Part shown: positions 42,402-51,536 of the stretch, piece after piece | Layout: the number at the start of each line of letters is the position of its first letter | Numbering within the stretch: the first letter of the stretch is position 1 | Program-made: the position numbers and the translations under genes | The notes under the pieces: model-generated | The model's database searches: none | Seen by the model: only the letters and a program-made list of their open reading frames with translations | What the model was told of the DNA's origin: nothing | DNA from: Hyphomonas neptunium ATCC 15444 | Lineage (GTDB): Bacteria; Pseudomonadota; Alphaproteobacteria; Caulobacterales; Hyphomonadaceae | Reading direction: 5' to 3' | Length of the DNA stretch: 64,000 nucleotides | Assembly (NCBI RefSeq): GCF_000013025.1 | Contig: NC_008358.1 | Coordinates: 1,364,001-1,428,000 of the forward strand

Positions 42402-44435
42402 GTGACAGACATGACAGCACCGCCTTCGGAAAAGAGCTTTCTGGGCCATCCGCGAGGCCTGGTAATCTGCTTCCTCACCGAGATGTGGGAGCGGTTTTCG
42501 TATTACGGGATGCGCGGCCTGCTGCTGCTTTACCTGACGCAGCACTTCCTGTTTTCGGATGAGCGATCGAATGTGATCTATGGCGCCTACATTGCGCTGG
42601 TTTACATCATGTCGATTGTCGGCGGCGTGCTCTCTGACAAATATCTGGGCCAGCGCAAGGCGGTGACCTTTGGCGCGATCCTGCTGGTGCTCGGCCATTT
42701 CGGGATGGCGTTTGAGGGCAGCGGATCGCGCGAAACGATCATCACCGAAAGCGGCAATTACCTCGTCGAGGCCGAAGGGCGCGACAATCGCCGGCAGCTG
42801 TTCATCGACTATGAAGGCGAGCCGCGCCGGCTGATTTTTGACTCCACACAATTTGCGACGCTGGGCGATGACCGCATCCTGCCGATCAATGAGGCAGGCG
42901 TGGGTGACTATGAAATCCAGCGCGAAACGCGCGGGTTTATTCAGAATGTCTGCGCGCTTGTCGGGCTTGGCTGCGCCGGGCCGGAGCCGACCACGACGCT
43001 GATCCTCAATGGCGAAGCGTTTCCGGTTGAGGAAACCCGTGACGGCATGATGGTCGACCGTAACGGCCAGATGCTGCCGCTTGTGGAAAGCAGCGAGACC
43101 GACATTCTCGTGCTGGGTGACGCAACGACGGAAGGCGCGCCTGACATCTCCGCGCCGGTGGCGACCTTTGCCGATGGTGCCTACTCGACGCAGGTTGAGC
43201 AGGAGATGCTGTATGTGAACATCCTCTACATCTCGCTGGCGTTGATCATTGCAGGCGTCGGCTTCCTGAAGCCGAACATTTCGACCATCGTGGGTGATCT
43301 GTACCCTGAAGGGGACCCGCGGCGGGATGGCGGGTTCACGCTGTTCTATATGGGGATCAATCTCGGCTCGTTCCTGGCGACGTGGACGTGCGGTATTCTG
43401 GGCATTGTTTATGGCTGGGCCTGGGGCTTTGGCGCGGCGGGCGTCGGCATGCTGCTCGGCCTGGTCGTGTTCCACTACGGCCAGCATTGGCTGGACGGGA
43501 AGGCGGAGCCGCCATCGCGCGAGAAGCTGCGCGAGAAGGTGTTCGGGCTGATTACGGTCGAGACCGCGTGCTACGCTTCGGCGCTGGGCATCATTGCGGT
43601 GTCGATTGCGCTGCTGATGAATGCCGGGATTGTCGACACGCTGGCGATGATCACCGGCATCGGGATGTTCGTCGTGCTGATCGGATATTCGTTCCTGCGC
43701 CTCAAGGGCGCGGCGCGGACGCGGATGTGGGCGGCGGTATATTTTGCCATCGCGCAGATCCCGTTCTGGTCCCTGTTCGAGCAGGCCGGTTCCTCGCTGA
43801 CACTGGTGACGAGCCGCCTGGTGAACACCAACATGTTCGGCTGGAACGTGCCGACGCCGGTGTTCCAGTCGCTGAATGCGGGCTTCATCTTCCTGTTTGC
43901 GCCGCTCGTGGCGTGGCTGTGGCTGGCGCTGGCCAGGCGGGGCTGGGAGCCTTCAACGCCCGTGAAGTTTGCCATCGGCGTGTTCGGGGCGGGGCTTGGC
44001 TATCTTGTGCTGGTGGGCGGCATGTCGAGCGTTGGCGCCGCGGCGCTGACGCCGGTGTTCTTCATCTTCGCCATCTACTGGATCCACACGATGGCGGAGC
44101 TGATGCTCTCGCCGGTTGGCCTGTCGGCGATGACGAAGCTGGCACCGGCCTCGCTGGTCGGCCTCTTCATGGCAGCCTGGTTTGTCTATTCGGGCCTGGG
44201 GAATGCGATGTCCGGCGTTATTGCGGCCGCTGCCGGTGCAGAAACCGTTGGTGGGCAGATTGTCGATGTGGCCGGGGCCAAGGCGAACTACATCCAGGTG
44301 TTCTCGTCCATCGGCTATATCGGCATGATCATCGGCTTCCTGATGCTGCTGGTGGCGCCGATCGTGAAACGCTGGATGGCCGAAGCGCAGATCGAGGAGC
44401 GCCCGCTGAGCACTGACTCCGTTGGGCATAACTGA
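42402..44435 (+). CDS. POT/PTR-family peptide transporter with large periplasmic insert
   Basis: A 677-residue proton-coupled di/tripeptide symporter. The ExxER motif (TEMWERFSYYGMRGLLLLYL, first half) and the FYMGINLGSF helix are typical. A hydrophilic, beta-rich stretch of about 160 residues (about 104-265) lies between helices 3 and 4, on the periplasmic side. Most bacterial POT proteins are about 450-500 residues and lack it. I chose GTG 42402 with GGGAG upstream; an ATG three codons later is possible. It is a single gene followed by a strong terminator. Confidence 0.92.
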   Translation: MTDMTAPPSEKSFLGHPRGLVICFLTEMWERFSYYGMRGLLLLYLTQHFLFSDERSNVIYGAYIALVYIMSIVGGVLSDKYLGQRKAVTFGAILLVLGHFGMAFEGSGSRETIITESGNYLVEAEGRDNRRQLFIDYEGEPRRLIFDSTQFATLGDDRILPINEAGVGDYEIQRETRGFIQNVCALVGLGCAGPEPTTTLILNGEAFPVEETRDGMMVDRNGQMLPLVESSETDILVLGDATTEGAPDISAPVATFADGAYSTQVEQEMLYVNILYISLALIIAGVGFLKPNISTIVGDLYPEGDPRRDGGFTLFYMGINLGSFLATWTCGILGIVYGWAWGFGAAGVGMLLGLVVFHYGQHWLDGKAEPPSREKLREKVFGLITVETACYASALGIIAVSIALLMNAGIVDTLAMITGIGMFVVLIGYSFLRLKGAARTRMWAAVYFAIAQIPFWSLFEQAGSSLTLVTSRLVNTNMFGWNVPTPVFQSLNAGFIFLFAPLVAWLWLALARRGWEPSTPVKFAIGVFGAGLGYLVLVGGMSSVGAAALTPVFFIFAIYWIHTMAELMLSPVGLSAMTKLAPASLVGLFMAAWFVYSGLGNAMSGVIAAAAGAETVGGQIVDVAGAKANYIQVFSSIGYIGMIIGFLMLLVAPIVKRWMAEAQIEERPLSTDSVGHN

Positions 44436-44465
44436 AACCCGGTAAAAAGACGGCCTCAAATGAAA

Positions 44466-44496
44466 CGGGGCGCTCCTGTGGGGCGCCCCGCTTTAT
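44466..44496. terminator. Bidirectional terminator
   Basis: Stem CGGGGCGC / GCGCCCCG with a nine-base loop and a following T-rich stretch. It lies between the convergent peptide transporter and MscS genes. Confidence 0.85.
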
Positions 44497-44517
44497 TTCG
44501 TCCGGGAGGGGACAAAG

Positions 44518-45807
44518 TTATTCCTCGCCTTCTCCACGTTCTGAGTCTGAAGAAGCTTCGTCGCTCGTGGAGCCCTGCGCGCCGACTTTCCGATTGTCCG
44601 GGCCGGGGACGCGTTTGACCGGCGCCTTGTCGTCGGGTGGCGCCATGATCTCCGGCGGGTCGGACTGATCCATGTAGATCGTCTGGCTCGGGAAGGCGAA
44701 AGCTGCCCCGTTGCGCTCGATGATGTCCATGACGATGTAGGCGAACTCCTCCTTGATCTTCAGCCATTCGCCCCAGTTGGTGGTCTTGGTGAAGGTGTAG
44801 ATGAGGAGGTCGATGGAGCTGGCATTGAACGCATCGACGCGCACGAAGAGGGCGACTTCCGGCGGCTTGGCGATGCGGTCGTCCTGCATCAGCCAGTCTT
44901 CGATTTCCTGGCGGATGGCTTTGAGCTGTTCCACCGTGGTCGAGTATTCCACGCCAACGGCCCATTTGATCCGGCGGTGGGTCATGCGCGTGAAGTTGGT
45001 GACGGCGGCGTCGGCGAGTTTGGAGTTGGGCACATAGACCGGGCTCTGATCGAAGCGGCGCACGAGGGTGGAGCGAAAGTTGATCCGCACGACAGTGCCT
45101 TCGACCACATCGTCCACAAGAATCCATTCGCCCGGCACGAAACGCTTTTCCCCGATGATCAGCAGGCCGGAGATCAGGTTGCGGAAGAGATCCTGCGCGC
45201 CGAGACCGACCGCGATGCCGAAGACGCCAAGACCGGCTAGCAGCGGCGCAACCGCGATGCCCCATTGCTGGGCCACCGCGCCAAGGCCAAGCGCGACCAG
45301 GATGAATTGCAGCGCCTTGATCATCCAGTCCACAGCCGGGCCGGAGAGGGAACGCTTCACATCCGACATCACATATTCCAGCATCCGCGTGGCGCGCGAG
45401 AGCGACCAGAAGATCGTCAGTGTAACGACTGACTGGATAATGCGGCTGGCATAAAGCTCCACGGCCGGATCGACATCCAGAACCTGGATGGAGGCATAAA
45501 TGCCCGCGACGACCGGAATGATCTTGAGCGGTGTGGCGATGGCCTTGACCAGCGCGTCATCAATCTGTGTGGTGGAGCCGGCCGCCCAGCGGGTGACCCA
45601 GACGACCAGCGTGCGCGCGAAGAGGCCACGTATGAGGATCGCGACGCCCATGATGAGGACAACCATGATGATCTGCCCGAAGGTCAGCCCGTAAGCGCCC
45701 TCGTTCCAGATGCTGCCGATATAGTCGGTCGCATCACTGGCCCAGCGGGGCGCGTTGCGCTCCCACCAGGTTTCAAGTTCACTCATCACGGGAGGCGCCG
45801 CCATCAT
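44518..45807 (-). CDS. MscS-family mechanosensitive ion channel
   Basis: A 429-residue inner-membrane channel. Four to five hydrophobic segments lie N-terminally. The pore helix and beta domain are marked by AGLGVFGIAVGLGAQDLFRNLISGLLII and FRSTLVRRFDQSPVYVPNS. The C-terminal tail (about 45 residues) is hydrophilic and acidic. It would release solutes on hypo-osmotic shock. An ATG seven codons later (MSELE) is an alternative start. It converges with the peptide transporter gene. Confidence 0.92.
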   Translation of the reverse strand: MMAAPPVMSELETWWERNAPRWASDATDYIGSIWNEGAYGLTFGQIIMVVLIMGVAILIRGLFARTLVVWVTRWAAGSTTQIDDALVKAIATPLKIIPVVAGIYASIQVLDVDPAVELYASRIIQSVVTLTIFWSLSRATRMLEYVMSDVKRSLSGPAVDWMIKALQFILVALGLGAVAQQWGIAVAPLLAGLGVFGIAVGLGAQDLFRNLISGLLIIGEKRFVPGEWILVDDVVEGTVVRINFRSTLVRRFDQSPVYVPNSKLADAAVTNFTRMTHRRIKWAVGVEYSTTVEQLKAIRQEIEDWLMQDDRIAKPPEVALFVRVDAFNASSIDLLIYTFTKTTNWGEWLKIKEEFAYIVMDIIERNGAAFAFPSQTIYMDQSDPPEIMAPPDDKAPVKRVPGPDNRKVGAQGSTSDEASSDSERGEGEE

Positions 45808-45909
45808 CAGTCCCCTTGTCTGGTTTCAGTTGCCTGAGGTGGCACCTAGGCCGGGTGGGCCGCGATGTTAACCGGCGAGGCTGTAAATTTTTGAATTTTT
45901 CGGGAATCT

Positions 45910-46446
45910 TCAGGCTTTGCGCCAGGCTCCGGGCGGAAGATTTTCGAGGTCCCAATCTCCAATCCGTAGGCGGATCAGACGCAGCGTCGGGTGGCCCGCG
46001 GCCGCCGTCATGCGGCGCACCTGACGGTTGCGCCCTTCGGTGATGGTGAGTTCGATCCACGTGTCGGGCACGGATTTGCGGTAGCGGATCGGCGGATCGC
46101 GCGGCCAGAGGTTTTCGGGTTCTGCGGCGAGGCGCGCCGTGGCCGGGCGGGTGCGACCGTCTTTGAGGTCCACGCCCTTGCGCAGCGCCTGGAGAGCTTC
46201 CTCTGACGGTATCCCTTCGACCTGGGCAAGGTAGGTCTTCGGGATTTTGTGTTTCGGATCGGCGATGCGGGCCTGTTCGCGGCCATCATCGGTGAGGATG
46301 AGGAGGCCCTCGCTGTCAAAGTCCAGCCGGCCGGCGGGATAGACGCCGGGAAGGGCGATAAACTCCTTGAGCGTGCGCTTGCCGCTGCCCTCATCGGTGA
46401 ACTGGCTGAGGACGCCATAGGGCTTGTTGAACAGGATGAGGGTCAT
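45910..46446 (-). CDS. rluE: 23S rRNA pseudouridine synthase, RluE type
   Basis: A 178-residue RsuA/RluE-branch pseudouridine synthase. The catalytic Asp lies in [16 protein letters not shown] (about residue 42), and the C-terminal block is [25 protein letters not shown]. The N-terminal S4 domain of longer members is absent, as in RluE. The target is probably 23S U2457. It is divergent from panD across 212 bp. Confidence 0.9.
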   Translation of the reverse strand: MTLILFNKPYGVLSQFTDEGSGKRTLKEFIALPGVYPAGRLDFDSEGLLILTDDGREQARIADPKHKIPKTYLAQVEGIPSEEALQALRKGVDLKDGRTRPATARLAAEPENLWPRDPPIRYRKSVPDTWIELTITEGRNRQVRRMTAAAGHPTLRLIRLRIGDWDLENLPPGAWRKA

Positions 46447-46658
46447 GAGCGCCCCTTTGCCTTGCCCGGTGGCGGGCCGTAAAGCCCTGCGAGCGCGCGA
46501 TCATGCAGAATTGGTAACGCTCATGTTTACATACCGCGCCTTTACGGCCCGCATATTGCAATGCAATAAGCCCTTGCTCCGCTGTGGGGCGACCCCATAT
46601 TCTCGTCGTGAGCAAAAGTGCTCACGGTGTTCTGGAGACCCGGTCCTTGATCCTCAGC
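46447..46658. promoter_or_regulatory. Divergent rluE/panD intergenic region
   Basis: 212 bp without a gene. An odd-centred dyad ATTGCA-A-TGCAAT lies at 46555-46567 and could be an operator or a promoter element. Otherwise I see nothing assignable. Confidence 0.35.
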
Positions 46659-47003
46659 ATGCTCAAAGCCAAGCTTCACGGCGCAACTGTCACCCAGTGT
46701 GACCTGCATTATGAAGGCTCTGTGTCCATCGACCAGGACCTGCTCGATGCGTCCGGTATCCTGCCGCATGAGAAGGTGGATATCTGGAACGTGACCAATG
46801 GCGCGCGCATCCAGACCTATGCTCTGGAAGCCCCCCGTGGCTCCCGCACCATTGGCGTCAATGGCGCGGCGGCCCGCCACTTCGCCGTGGGCGACACGGT
46901 GATCATCGCGGCGTTCTGCGGCGTGGAAGCGGAAAAAGCCCGCCAGCATGCGCCGACCGTGGTGCTGCTCGGCGAAGGCAACGAGATCAAGCGCGCCTCC
47001 TGA
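46659..47003 (+). CDS. panD: Aspartate 1-decarboxylase
   Basis: A 114-residue pyruvoyl-dependent enzyme that makes beta-alanine for pantothenate and coenzyme A. The self-cleavage site is Gly20-Ser21 in HYEGSVSID, with [13 protein letters not shown] and [15 protein letters not shown] downstream. I chose the ATG at 46659; the reading frame upstream is longer but unconserved, and no strong ribosome site is seen. It converges with the merR gene. Confidence 0.96.
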   Translation: MLKAKLHGATVTQCDLHYEGSVSIDQDLLDASGILPHEKVDIWNVTNGARIQTYALEAPRGSRTIGVNGAAARHFAVGDTVIIAAFCGVEAEKARQHAPTVVLLGEGNEIKRAS

Positions 47004-47033
47004 TTGCGCTGCCATTCCGGCTGATCTGTTTCG

Positions 47034-47414
47034 TCAGACTTCAAACGCGTCCAGGATCGGGCAGGAGCCGGACTTACCCGCAGCGCATTCTGTTGCCAGC
47101 CTCTGGAGGCTTTGTTTGGCGCGCTGAAGCTCGGCGATCTGTTCGTCGAGCTTCGTCAGGCGCGTTTCTGCCATTTCCCGCGCGCGATGATGATCGTGGC
47201 CGGAATCCAGTTCGATCAATTCCCTGATTTCTTCCAGCGTGAAACCGGCGTGCTGCGCCTTCCGGATAAAGCGGAGGCGGCGAACATCTTCAGTGTCATA
47301 ACGGCGGATGCCGCCGTCCCGCGAAGGCGTACCGAGCAGGTTCCGGCGTTGATAGAAGCGGACGGTTTCGACGCCGACACCGCCGGCCTGGGCAAGTTTT
47401 CCGATGGTCAGCAT
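47034..47414 (-). CDS. MerR-family metal-type regulator
   Basis: A 126-residue regulator. The N-terminal winged helix is LTIGKLAQAGGVGVETVRFYQRRNLL. The dimer helix precedes a C-terminal metal loop with Cys110 and Cys118 (C-x7-C), a His-rich HDHH stretch at residues 73-76, and SCPILDAF. The two Cys at C-x7-C resemble CueR spacing, while the CPI-type end and the operator resemble mercury MerR; the first Cys of MerR (Cys82) is missing. It is divergent from the glutaredoxin-MauE gene, and the promoter between them is described separately. It probably senses Hg(II), Cu(I) or another soft metal, or thiol stress. Confidence 0.9.
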   Translation of the reverse strand: MLTIGKLAQAGGVGVETVRFYQRRNLLGTPSRDGGIRRYDTEDVRRLRFIRKAQHAGFTLEEIRELIELDSGHDHHRAREMAETRLTKLDEQIAELQRAKQSLQRLATECAAGKSGSCPILDAFEV

Positions 47415-47423
47415 CTTTTCCTC

Positions 47424-47455
47424 TTGATTCCGTACTATGGTACGGAACCTATATG
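47424..47455 (+). promoter_or_regulatory. MerR-type promoter with mer-like operator dyad
   Basis: A perfect dyad TTCCGTAC-TATG-GTACGGAA lies at 47428-47447. A -35 TTGATT (47424-47429) and a -10-like TATATG (47450-47455) are separated by 20 bp. MerR-regulated promoters have such over-long 19-20-bp spacers, and the CCGTAC-N4-GTACGG core matches the classical mercury-resistance operator. It drives the glutaredoxin-MauE gene and probably merR itself. Confidence 0.85.
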
Positions 47456-47499
47456 TAAGCCGACCTGCTCCGCGACAAGGAAGAAAAGGAGGCACGCAA

Positions 47500-48294
47500 A
47501 TGCCGGAACGTTCTGAAAAACTGGAAACCGTGAAAACGGCGCACCTCTACCTGATGATTATGCCGGGACACACATGCCCCTATGGGCTGAAGGCAAAGGA
47601 TCTGCTGAAGCGGTCTGGATACGCGGTTGAAGATCATCCGCTCACATCCCGGGATGAGGTGGACGCCTTCAAGGCAAAACATGAGGTTGAAACCACGCCG
47701 CAGATATTCATCGGCGGTGAGCGCGTCGGTGGCCATGATGACCTGCGCCGGTTTCTCGGCAAACGGGTGGTTGATCCCAAGGCGCCCAGTTACCGGCCCG
47801 TCATCGCCTTATTCAGTATCACACTGCTGATGGCGCTTGCCGCGAGCTTTGCCGTCTACGGAACACCTCTTACAGTTCGGGCCGCCGAATGGTTCATTGC
47901 CTTCAGCATGGCGATACTTGCTTTGCTGAAGCTGCAGAACGTCGAGAGTTTTGCGACGATGTTCCTGAACTATGATCTGCTGGCCAAGCGCTGGGTGCGG
48001 TATTCCTACATCTATCCCTTTGCCGAAGGGCTCGCCGGTATACTGATGATCGCCGGCGCTTTAACGTGGCTGTCTGTTCCCGTGGCGTTGTTCATCGGAA
48101 CGGTGGGTGCAGTCTCTATTATCAAGGCGGTCTATATCGACCGGCGTGAGCTCAAATGCGCCTGTGTGGGCGGGGGCAGTAACGTGCCGCTCGGTTTCGT
48201 TTCGTTGACCGAGAACCTGATGATGATCGCCATGGCGGTCTGGATGGCGCTGGGCGCGTTCGGTCTGCTGCCCGGTTGGGCGCATAGCATGTAG
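47500..48294 (+). CDS. Glutaredoxin-MauE fusion, MerR-regulated
   Basis: A 264-residue protein. The first 80 or so residues are a glutaredoxin fold with the active site CPYG (Cys26, Gly29), so only one of the two usual cysteines is present, as in monothiol enzymes. TTPQIFIGGERVGGHDDL is the GSH-binding region. From about residue 95 there is a four-helix MauE/DoxX-type membrane domain, with a CxC segment (CACVGG) near residue 225 and SNVPLGFVSLTEN. It may reduce or move thiols or metals across the membrane. Adjacent to a MerR gene and preceded by its promoter. RBS AAGGAGG supports the ATG at 47500. Confidence 0.9.
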   Translation: MPERSEKLETVKTAHLYLMIMPGHTCPYGLKAKDLLKRSGYAVEDHPLTSRDEVDAFKAKHEVETTPQIFIGGERVGGHDDLRRFLGKRVVDPKAPSYRPVIALFSITLLMALAASFAVYGTPLTVRAAEWFIAFSMAILALLKLQNVESFATMFLNYDLLAKRWVRYSYIYPFAEGLAGILMIAGALTWLSVPVALFIGTVGAVSIIKAVYIDRRELKCACVGGGSNVPLGFVSLTENLMMIAMAVWMALGAFGLLPGWAHSM

Positions 48295-48330
48295 CGCCGC
48301 ACTATTAGTCTGCTGGTAGGCTTGCAGCGC

Positions 48331-49335
48331 TCAGTAAGCGGGCGCTGCAACCTTCTTCCCGAGAACTTCCGCAATGATCTCGATCGAGCGGCGGCGCTTC
48401 TCGGGGTCGTACATATCCGACACGATCATCAGCTCATCGGCATGGGTCCGCTCCAGCAGCGCGTCGACGCCGCGGCGGACGGTGTCGTGGGCGCCGATGA
48501 TGCTGAAGTTCAGCATGGCGGAGGCCTGGGCGCGTTCCTGCGGGGTCCAGTAGGTGTCGATGTCGTCTATGGGCGGCTGGGTCAGTTTGCGCTGGCCGCG
48601 CACGAGATTGGCGAAGGACATCTGCTGGGACGTTGCGAGGTAGCGGGCTTCCTCGTCCGTTTCGGCGGCGATGATGTTCACACCAATGAGGGCATAGGGC
48701 TTGGCCATCTTCTCGTTCGGCTTGAAGCGCGAGCGATAGGTGGAGAGGGCCTGATCGAGCGCCTGCGGGGCGAAGTGGGAGGCGAAGCCATAGGGCAGGC
48801 CAAGCTCTGCGGCGAGCTGGGCGCCGAAGAGGCTGGAGCCGAGAATCCAGATCGGGACGTTGGAATTGGAGCCGGGCACGGCTTCGATGCGCTGGCCTTC
48901 ATTGACCGGACCAAGCCACATCTGCAGCTCCACCACATCCTGCGGGAAGCGTTCGGCTTCCTCGGGATGCACGCGCAGGGCGCGCAGGGTCATCTGGTCC
49001 GTGCCGGGGGCGCGGCCGAGGCCCAGGTCGATCCGTCCGGGATAGAGCGCGTCGAGCGTGCCGAACTGTTCGGCGATGATATAGGGCGCGTGATTGGGCA
49101 GCATGATGCCGCCGGCGCCGACGCGGATGGTCTTTGTGCCGGCCGCAATATGGCTGATGACGAGGGATGTGGCCGCCGTGGTAACGGTGGGCATGTTATG
49201 ATGCTCGGCGACCCAGAAGCGCTTGTAGCCAAGGCTTTCGGCATGCTGGGCGAGGCGGCGGGCTTCGTTGAGGGCGTCGGTGCGGGTGAAGCCTTCGCGG
49301 ACACGGCCGAGTTCGAGAATTGAGAGTTCGGCCAT
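48331..49335 (-). CDS. LLM-class flavin-dependent oxidoreductase
   Basis: A 334-residue bacterial luciferase-like monooxygenase, with an (alpha/beta)8 barrel that uses reduced flavin and O2. Blocks are YKRFWVAEHHNMP, NHAPYIIAEQFGTLDALYPGRIDLGLGRAPG and a C-terminal GAHDTVRRGVDALL. It is most like the MsnO8-type group; the substrate is unknown. It is on the strand opposite to the glutaredoxin-MauE gene, which it faces tail to tail. No clear operon partner. Confidence 0.92.
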   Translation of the reverse strand: MAELSILELGRVREGFTRTDALNEARRLAQHAESLGYKRFWVAEHHNMPTVTTAATSLVISHIAAGTKTIRVGAGGIMLPNHAPYIIAEQFGTLDALYPGRIDLGLGRAPGTDQMTLRALRVHPEEAERFPQDVVELQMWLGPVNEGQRIEAVPGSNSNVPIWILGSSLFGAQLAAELGLPYGFASHFAPQALDQALSTYRSRFKPNEKMAKPYALIGVNIIAAETDEEARYLATSQQMSFANLVRGQRKLTQPPIDDIDTYWTPQERAQASAMLNFSIIGAHDTVRRGVDALLERTHADELMIVSDMYDPEKRRRSIEIIAEVLGKKVAAPAY

Positions 49336-49456
49336 GGTTTTATCCTTTGATCGGGCTGGCTTCAGCCCTCCCTAGATGGGCACGCGGCGCCTTTTGCCAA
49401 CCTGCGGCAGCGGTAAAGGGCCGGTTTAGCTCACCTGTCTTCAGCCGCTGAGACTG

Positions 49457-50503
49457 TCAGAAACCCGCCGGTTTCGGCAATCCCGCCGACGACAGGCAGA
49501 TCGCCTTGAACCGTTCGCCCATCTGCTGGGGGTCAATCAGGCGCTGGGCGGCATTGTAGAGCGCTTCGGCTTCGTCCGGATTGGCCTGGATCAGCTGGTT
49601 CAGGCGGGCCTGCGCGCCGAGGCCCAGCAGGAACATGCCCTGCGGCGTGGGGCCGGAGACATCGAGGCCGATTGTGGCTGCAATCCGGGCGAAGCGGCCG
49701 AAATCGACGTCTACGGTCAGATCGCTCGCGCCAGGGGTTTCCATGGGCGAGACCTGCTGGCCTTCGCGATAGGCGCGCAGCGTGTCGCCGGGCGCGCGGT
49801 CGACCGGGCCATAATCAACGAAAAGGGCGCGGAAAGGATCTGTGCGGGAGACCAGATCGGCAATGATCAGATCCAGCCCGGATTGTACCTCGACGACATC
49901 GCCGGTCAGCGCCGTGCCCATGGGCGGGCGCGGCTCGTCGGCGGCGAGGCCCATGATGAGGCGGCGTTCGGGAGAGAGCCCGATGACGCATTCGCGCCAT
50001 TGATCCCCATCGCGGCGGAACTGGCGGGCGGGCAGGCAGTCGAGATATTCGTTCGCCACAAGCAGCATCGGCCCGGCGGGCACATCGCTGAGCTGGGCGG
50101 CAAATTGCGGCTTGAAGCGTTGGAGGCGTTCGGTTTGCAGAAGGCGCAGGGCGGGGCTTGGCTCAATCAGCGTCAGCTGCAAAGCGCTGAGGAAGGCATC
50201 GCCACCGGCCAGCGCGGCGATCTTCAGCGCGTCATGCATCAGCAGGGCGCGGCCCGGGCCGATTTCGACGAGGTGGAAGGGCGAAGGCGCGCCCATCGCG
50301 CGCCACTCATGCACGATCCAGAGGCCGATCATTTCGCCGAAGATCTGGCTGGTTTCGGGCGCGGTTGTGAAGTCCCGGCCAATACCGGGACGGGCGGCAT
50401 AATAGCCCTCTTTCGGGTCGTGCAGGGCGATCTGCATATAGGCCGAAAGCGGGATTGGGCCTTCGGTCTCGATCAGGCGTATCAGCCGGTCTTCCAGGCT
50501 CAT
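49457..50503 (-). CDS. NDUFAF7/MidA-family SAM-dependent methyltransferase
   Basis: A 348-residue protein of the MidA/NDUFAF7 family of class I methyltransferases. The SAM-binding motif is LVEIGPGRALLMHD, with PETSQIFGEMIGLWI and ANEYLDCLPARQF further on. In mitochondria the homologue methylates an Arg of a complex I subunit. Here it is translationally coupled to lgt (ATGA overlap at 50500-50503), an arrangement common in alphaproteobacteria. I chose the ATG at 50503; the open frame upstream runs through lgt codons. Confidence 0.92.
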   Translation of the reverse strand: MSLEDRLIRLIETEGPIPLSAYMQIALHDPKEGYYAARPGIGRDFTTAPETSQIFGEMIGLWIVHEWRAMGAPSPFHLVEIGPGRALLMHDALKIAALAGGDAFLSALQLTLIEPSPALRLLQTERLQRFKPQFAAQLSDVPAGPMLLVANEYLDCLPARQFRRDGDQWRECVIGLSPERRLIMGLAADEPRPPMGTALTGDVVEVQSGLDLIIADLVSRTDPFRALFVDYGPVDRAPGDTLRAYREGQQVSPMETPGASDLTVDVDFGRFARIAATIGLDVSGPTPQGMFLLGLGAQARLNQLIQANPDEAEALYNAAQRLIDPQQMGERFKAICLSSAGLPKPAGF

Positions 50504-51462
50504 TGTTGCGGGGTGCCCACCGGCGGCTTGCGCAGCGCGTTCCAGATGAGCCAGGCGCCGCCGAGCCACATGGGCGTGGAGAGAATCATGCCCATGGTCA
50601 GCCATTCCGGCAGACCATTCACGAACGCGTCGGGTTCCCGGAAATGCTCGGCGACCGAGCGGCCGAAGCCATAGAACAGGAGGAAGATACCGGCCACGAG
50701 ACCGGGGCGTTTCAGCGCGCCGAACTTCCAGATGAGGACCGACAGGACCAGCAGCGGCAGCCAGCCTTCGAGCACCGATTCGTAAAGCTGGCTGGGATGG
50801 CGCGCGAGTTCGTCGCCGCGATACACCCAGTCACCTGTTTCCCAGTTATAGGCGGGCGGGGTGGAGCCGGGCACGTAGCCTTCGGGGAACACCATGCCGA
50901 CGGAGGCGTCTGTCGGGCGGCCGTAGAGTTCGGCATTGGTGAAGTTGGCGATGCGCACGAGGCCGATGCCGATGGGGGCGGTCACGCCGGCGATGTCGCC
51001 TACGGATAGCAGGTTCACACCGCGCTTGGCTGCAAACCACCAGAGCACGACCGCGACGCCCAGAATGCCGCCATGGAAGGCCATGCCGCCATCCCATATG
51101 CGCAGCACCGTCATCGGATCGGAGACCAGAACGTCCATCTGGTAGGGCACCATATAGAACAGGATGTAGCCGAAGCGCCCGCCCAGGATGATGCCGATGA
51201 TGATCCAGAACATCAGATCATCGAGGCTGTCCTTGGTCAGCGGCGCGGCGCCGCCGAACAGTTCGGGCCGCTTGAGCAGCTGGTTGGCATACGCCCAGGC
51301 CAGGCCGATGCCGGCGATGTAGCCGAGCGCATACCAGCGCAGATGAAACGTGCCGAGACCAATGAAGCTGAAATCGAGGGAAACGAGCGCGGGGCTCCAT
51401 TCGGGGAATTTCAGAGCGGTCTGACCCATGAAAATCGTCAGTGCGGCGAGCAGTTCGGTCAT
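50500..51462 (-). CDS. lgt: Prolipoprotein diacylglyceryl transferase
   Basis: A 320-residue inner-membrane enzyme that transfers diacylglycerol to the lipobox Cys of prolipoproteins. The conserved segments are FHLRWYALGYIAGI, GGRFGYILFY, AFHGGILGV and RIANFTNAELYGRPTD, which includes the Lgt signature. About seven hydrophobic segments. Its stop overlaps the methyltransferase start. It is divergent from ubiK across 74 bp. Confidence 0.96.
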   Translation of the reverse strand: MTELLAALTIFMGQTALKFPEWSPALVSLDFSFIGLGTFHLRWYALGYIAGIGLAWAYANQLLKRPELFGGAAPLTKDSLDDLMFWIIIGIILGGRFGYILFYMVPYQMDVLVSDPMTVLRIWDGGMAFHGGILGVAVVLWWFAAKRGVNLLSVGDIAGVTAPIGIGLVRIANFTNAELYGRPTDASVGMVFPEGYVPGSTPPAYNWETGDWVYRGDELARHPSQLYESVLEGWLPLLVLSVLIWKFGALKRPGLVAGIFLLFYGFGRSVAEHFREPDAFVNGLPEWLTMGMILSTPMWLGGAWLIWNALRKPPVGTPQQ

Positions 51463-51536
51463 GCGGCGTCTTTTCCCTGTCTGGCCGGCACCCTATCTGA
51501 TAGGCCACCAGCTTACCCGGGCGAAGGAGTAGCCGC

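Noticed and set aside
41496-43487. 663-residue open reading frame on the minus strand opposite SRAP and POT genes
   Set aside because: The composition is that of an antisense shadow and it crosses three real genes.
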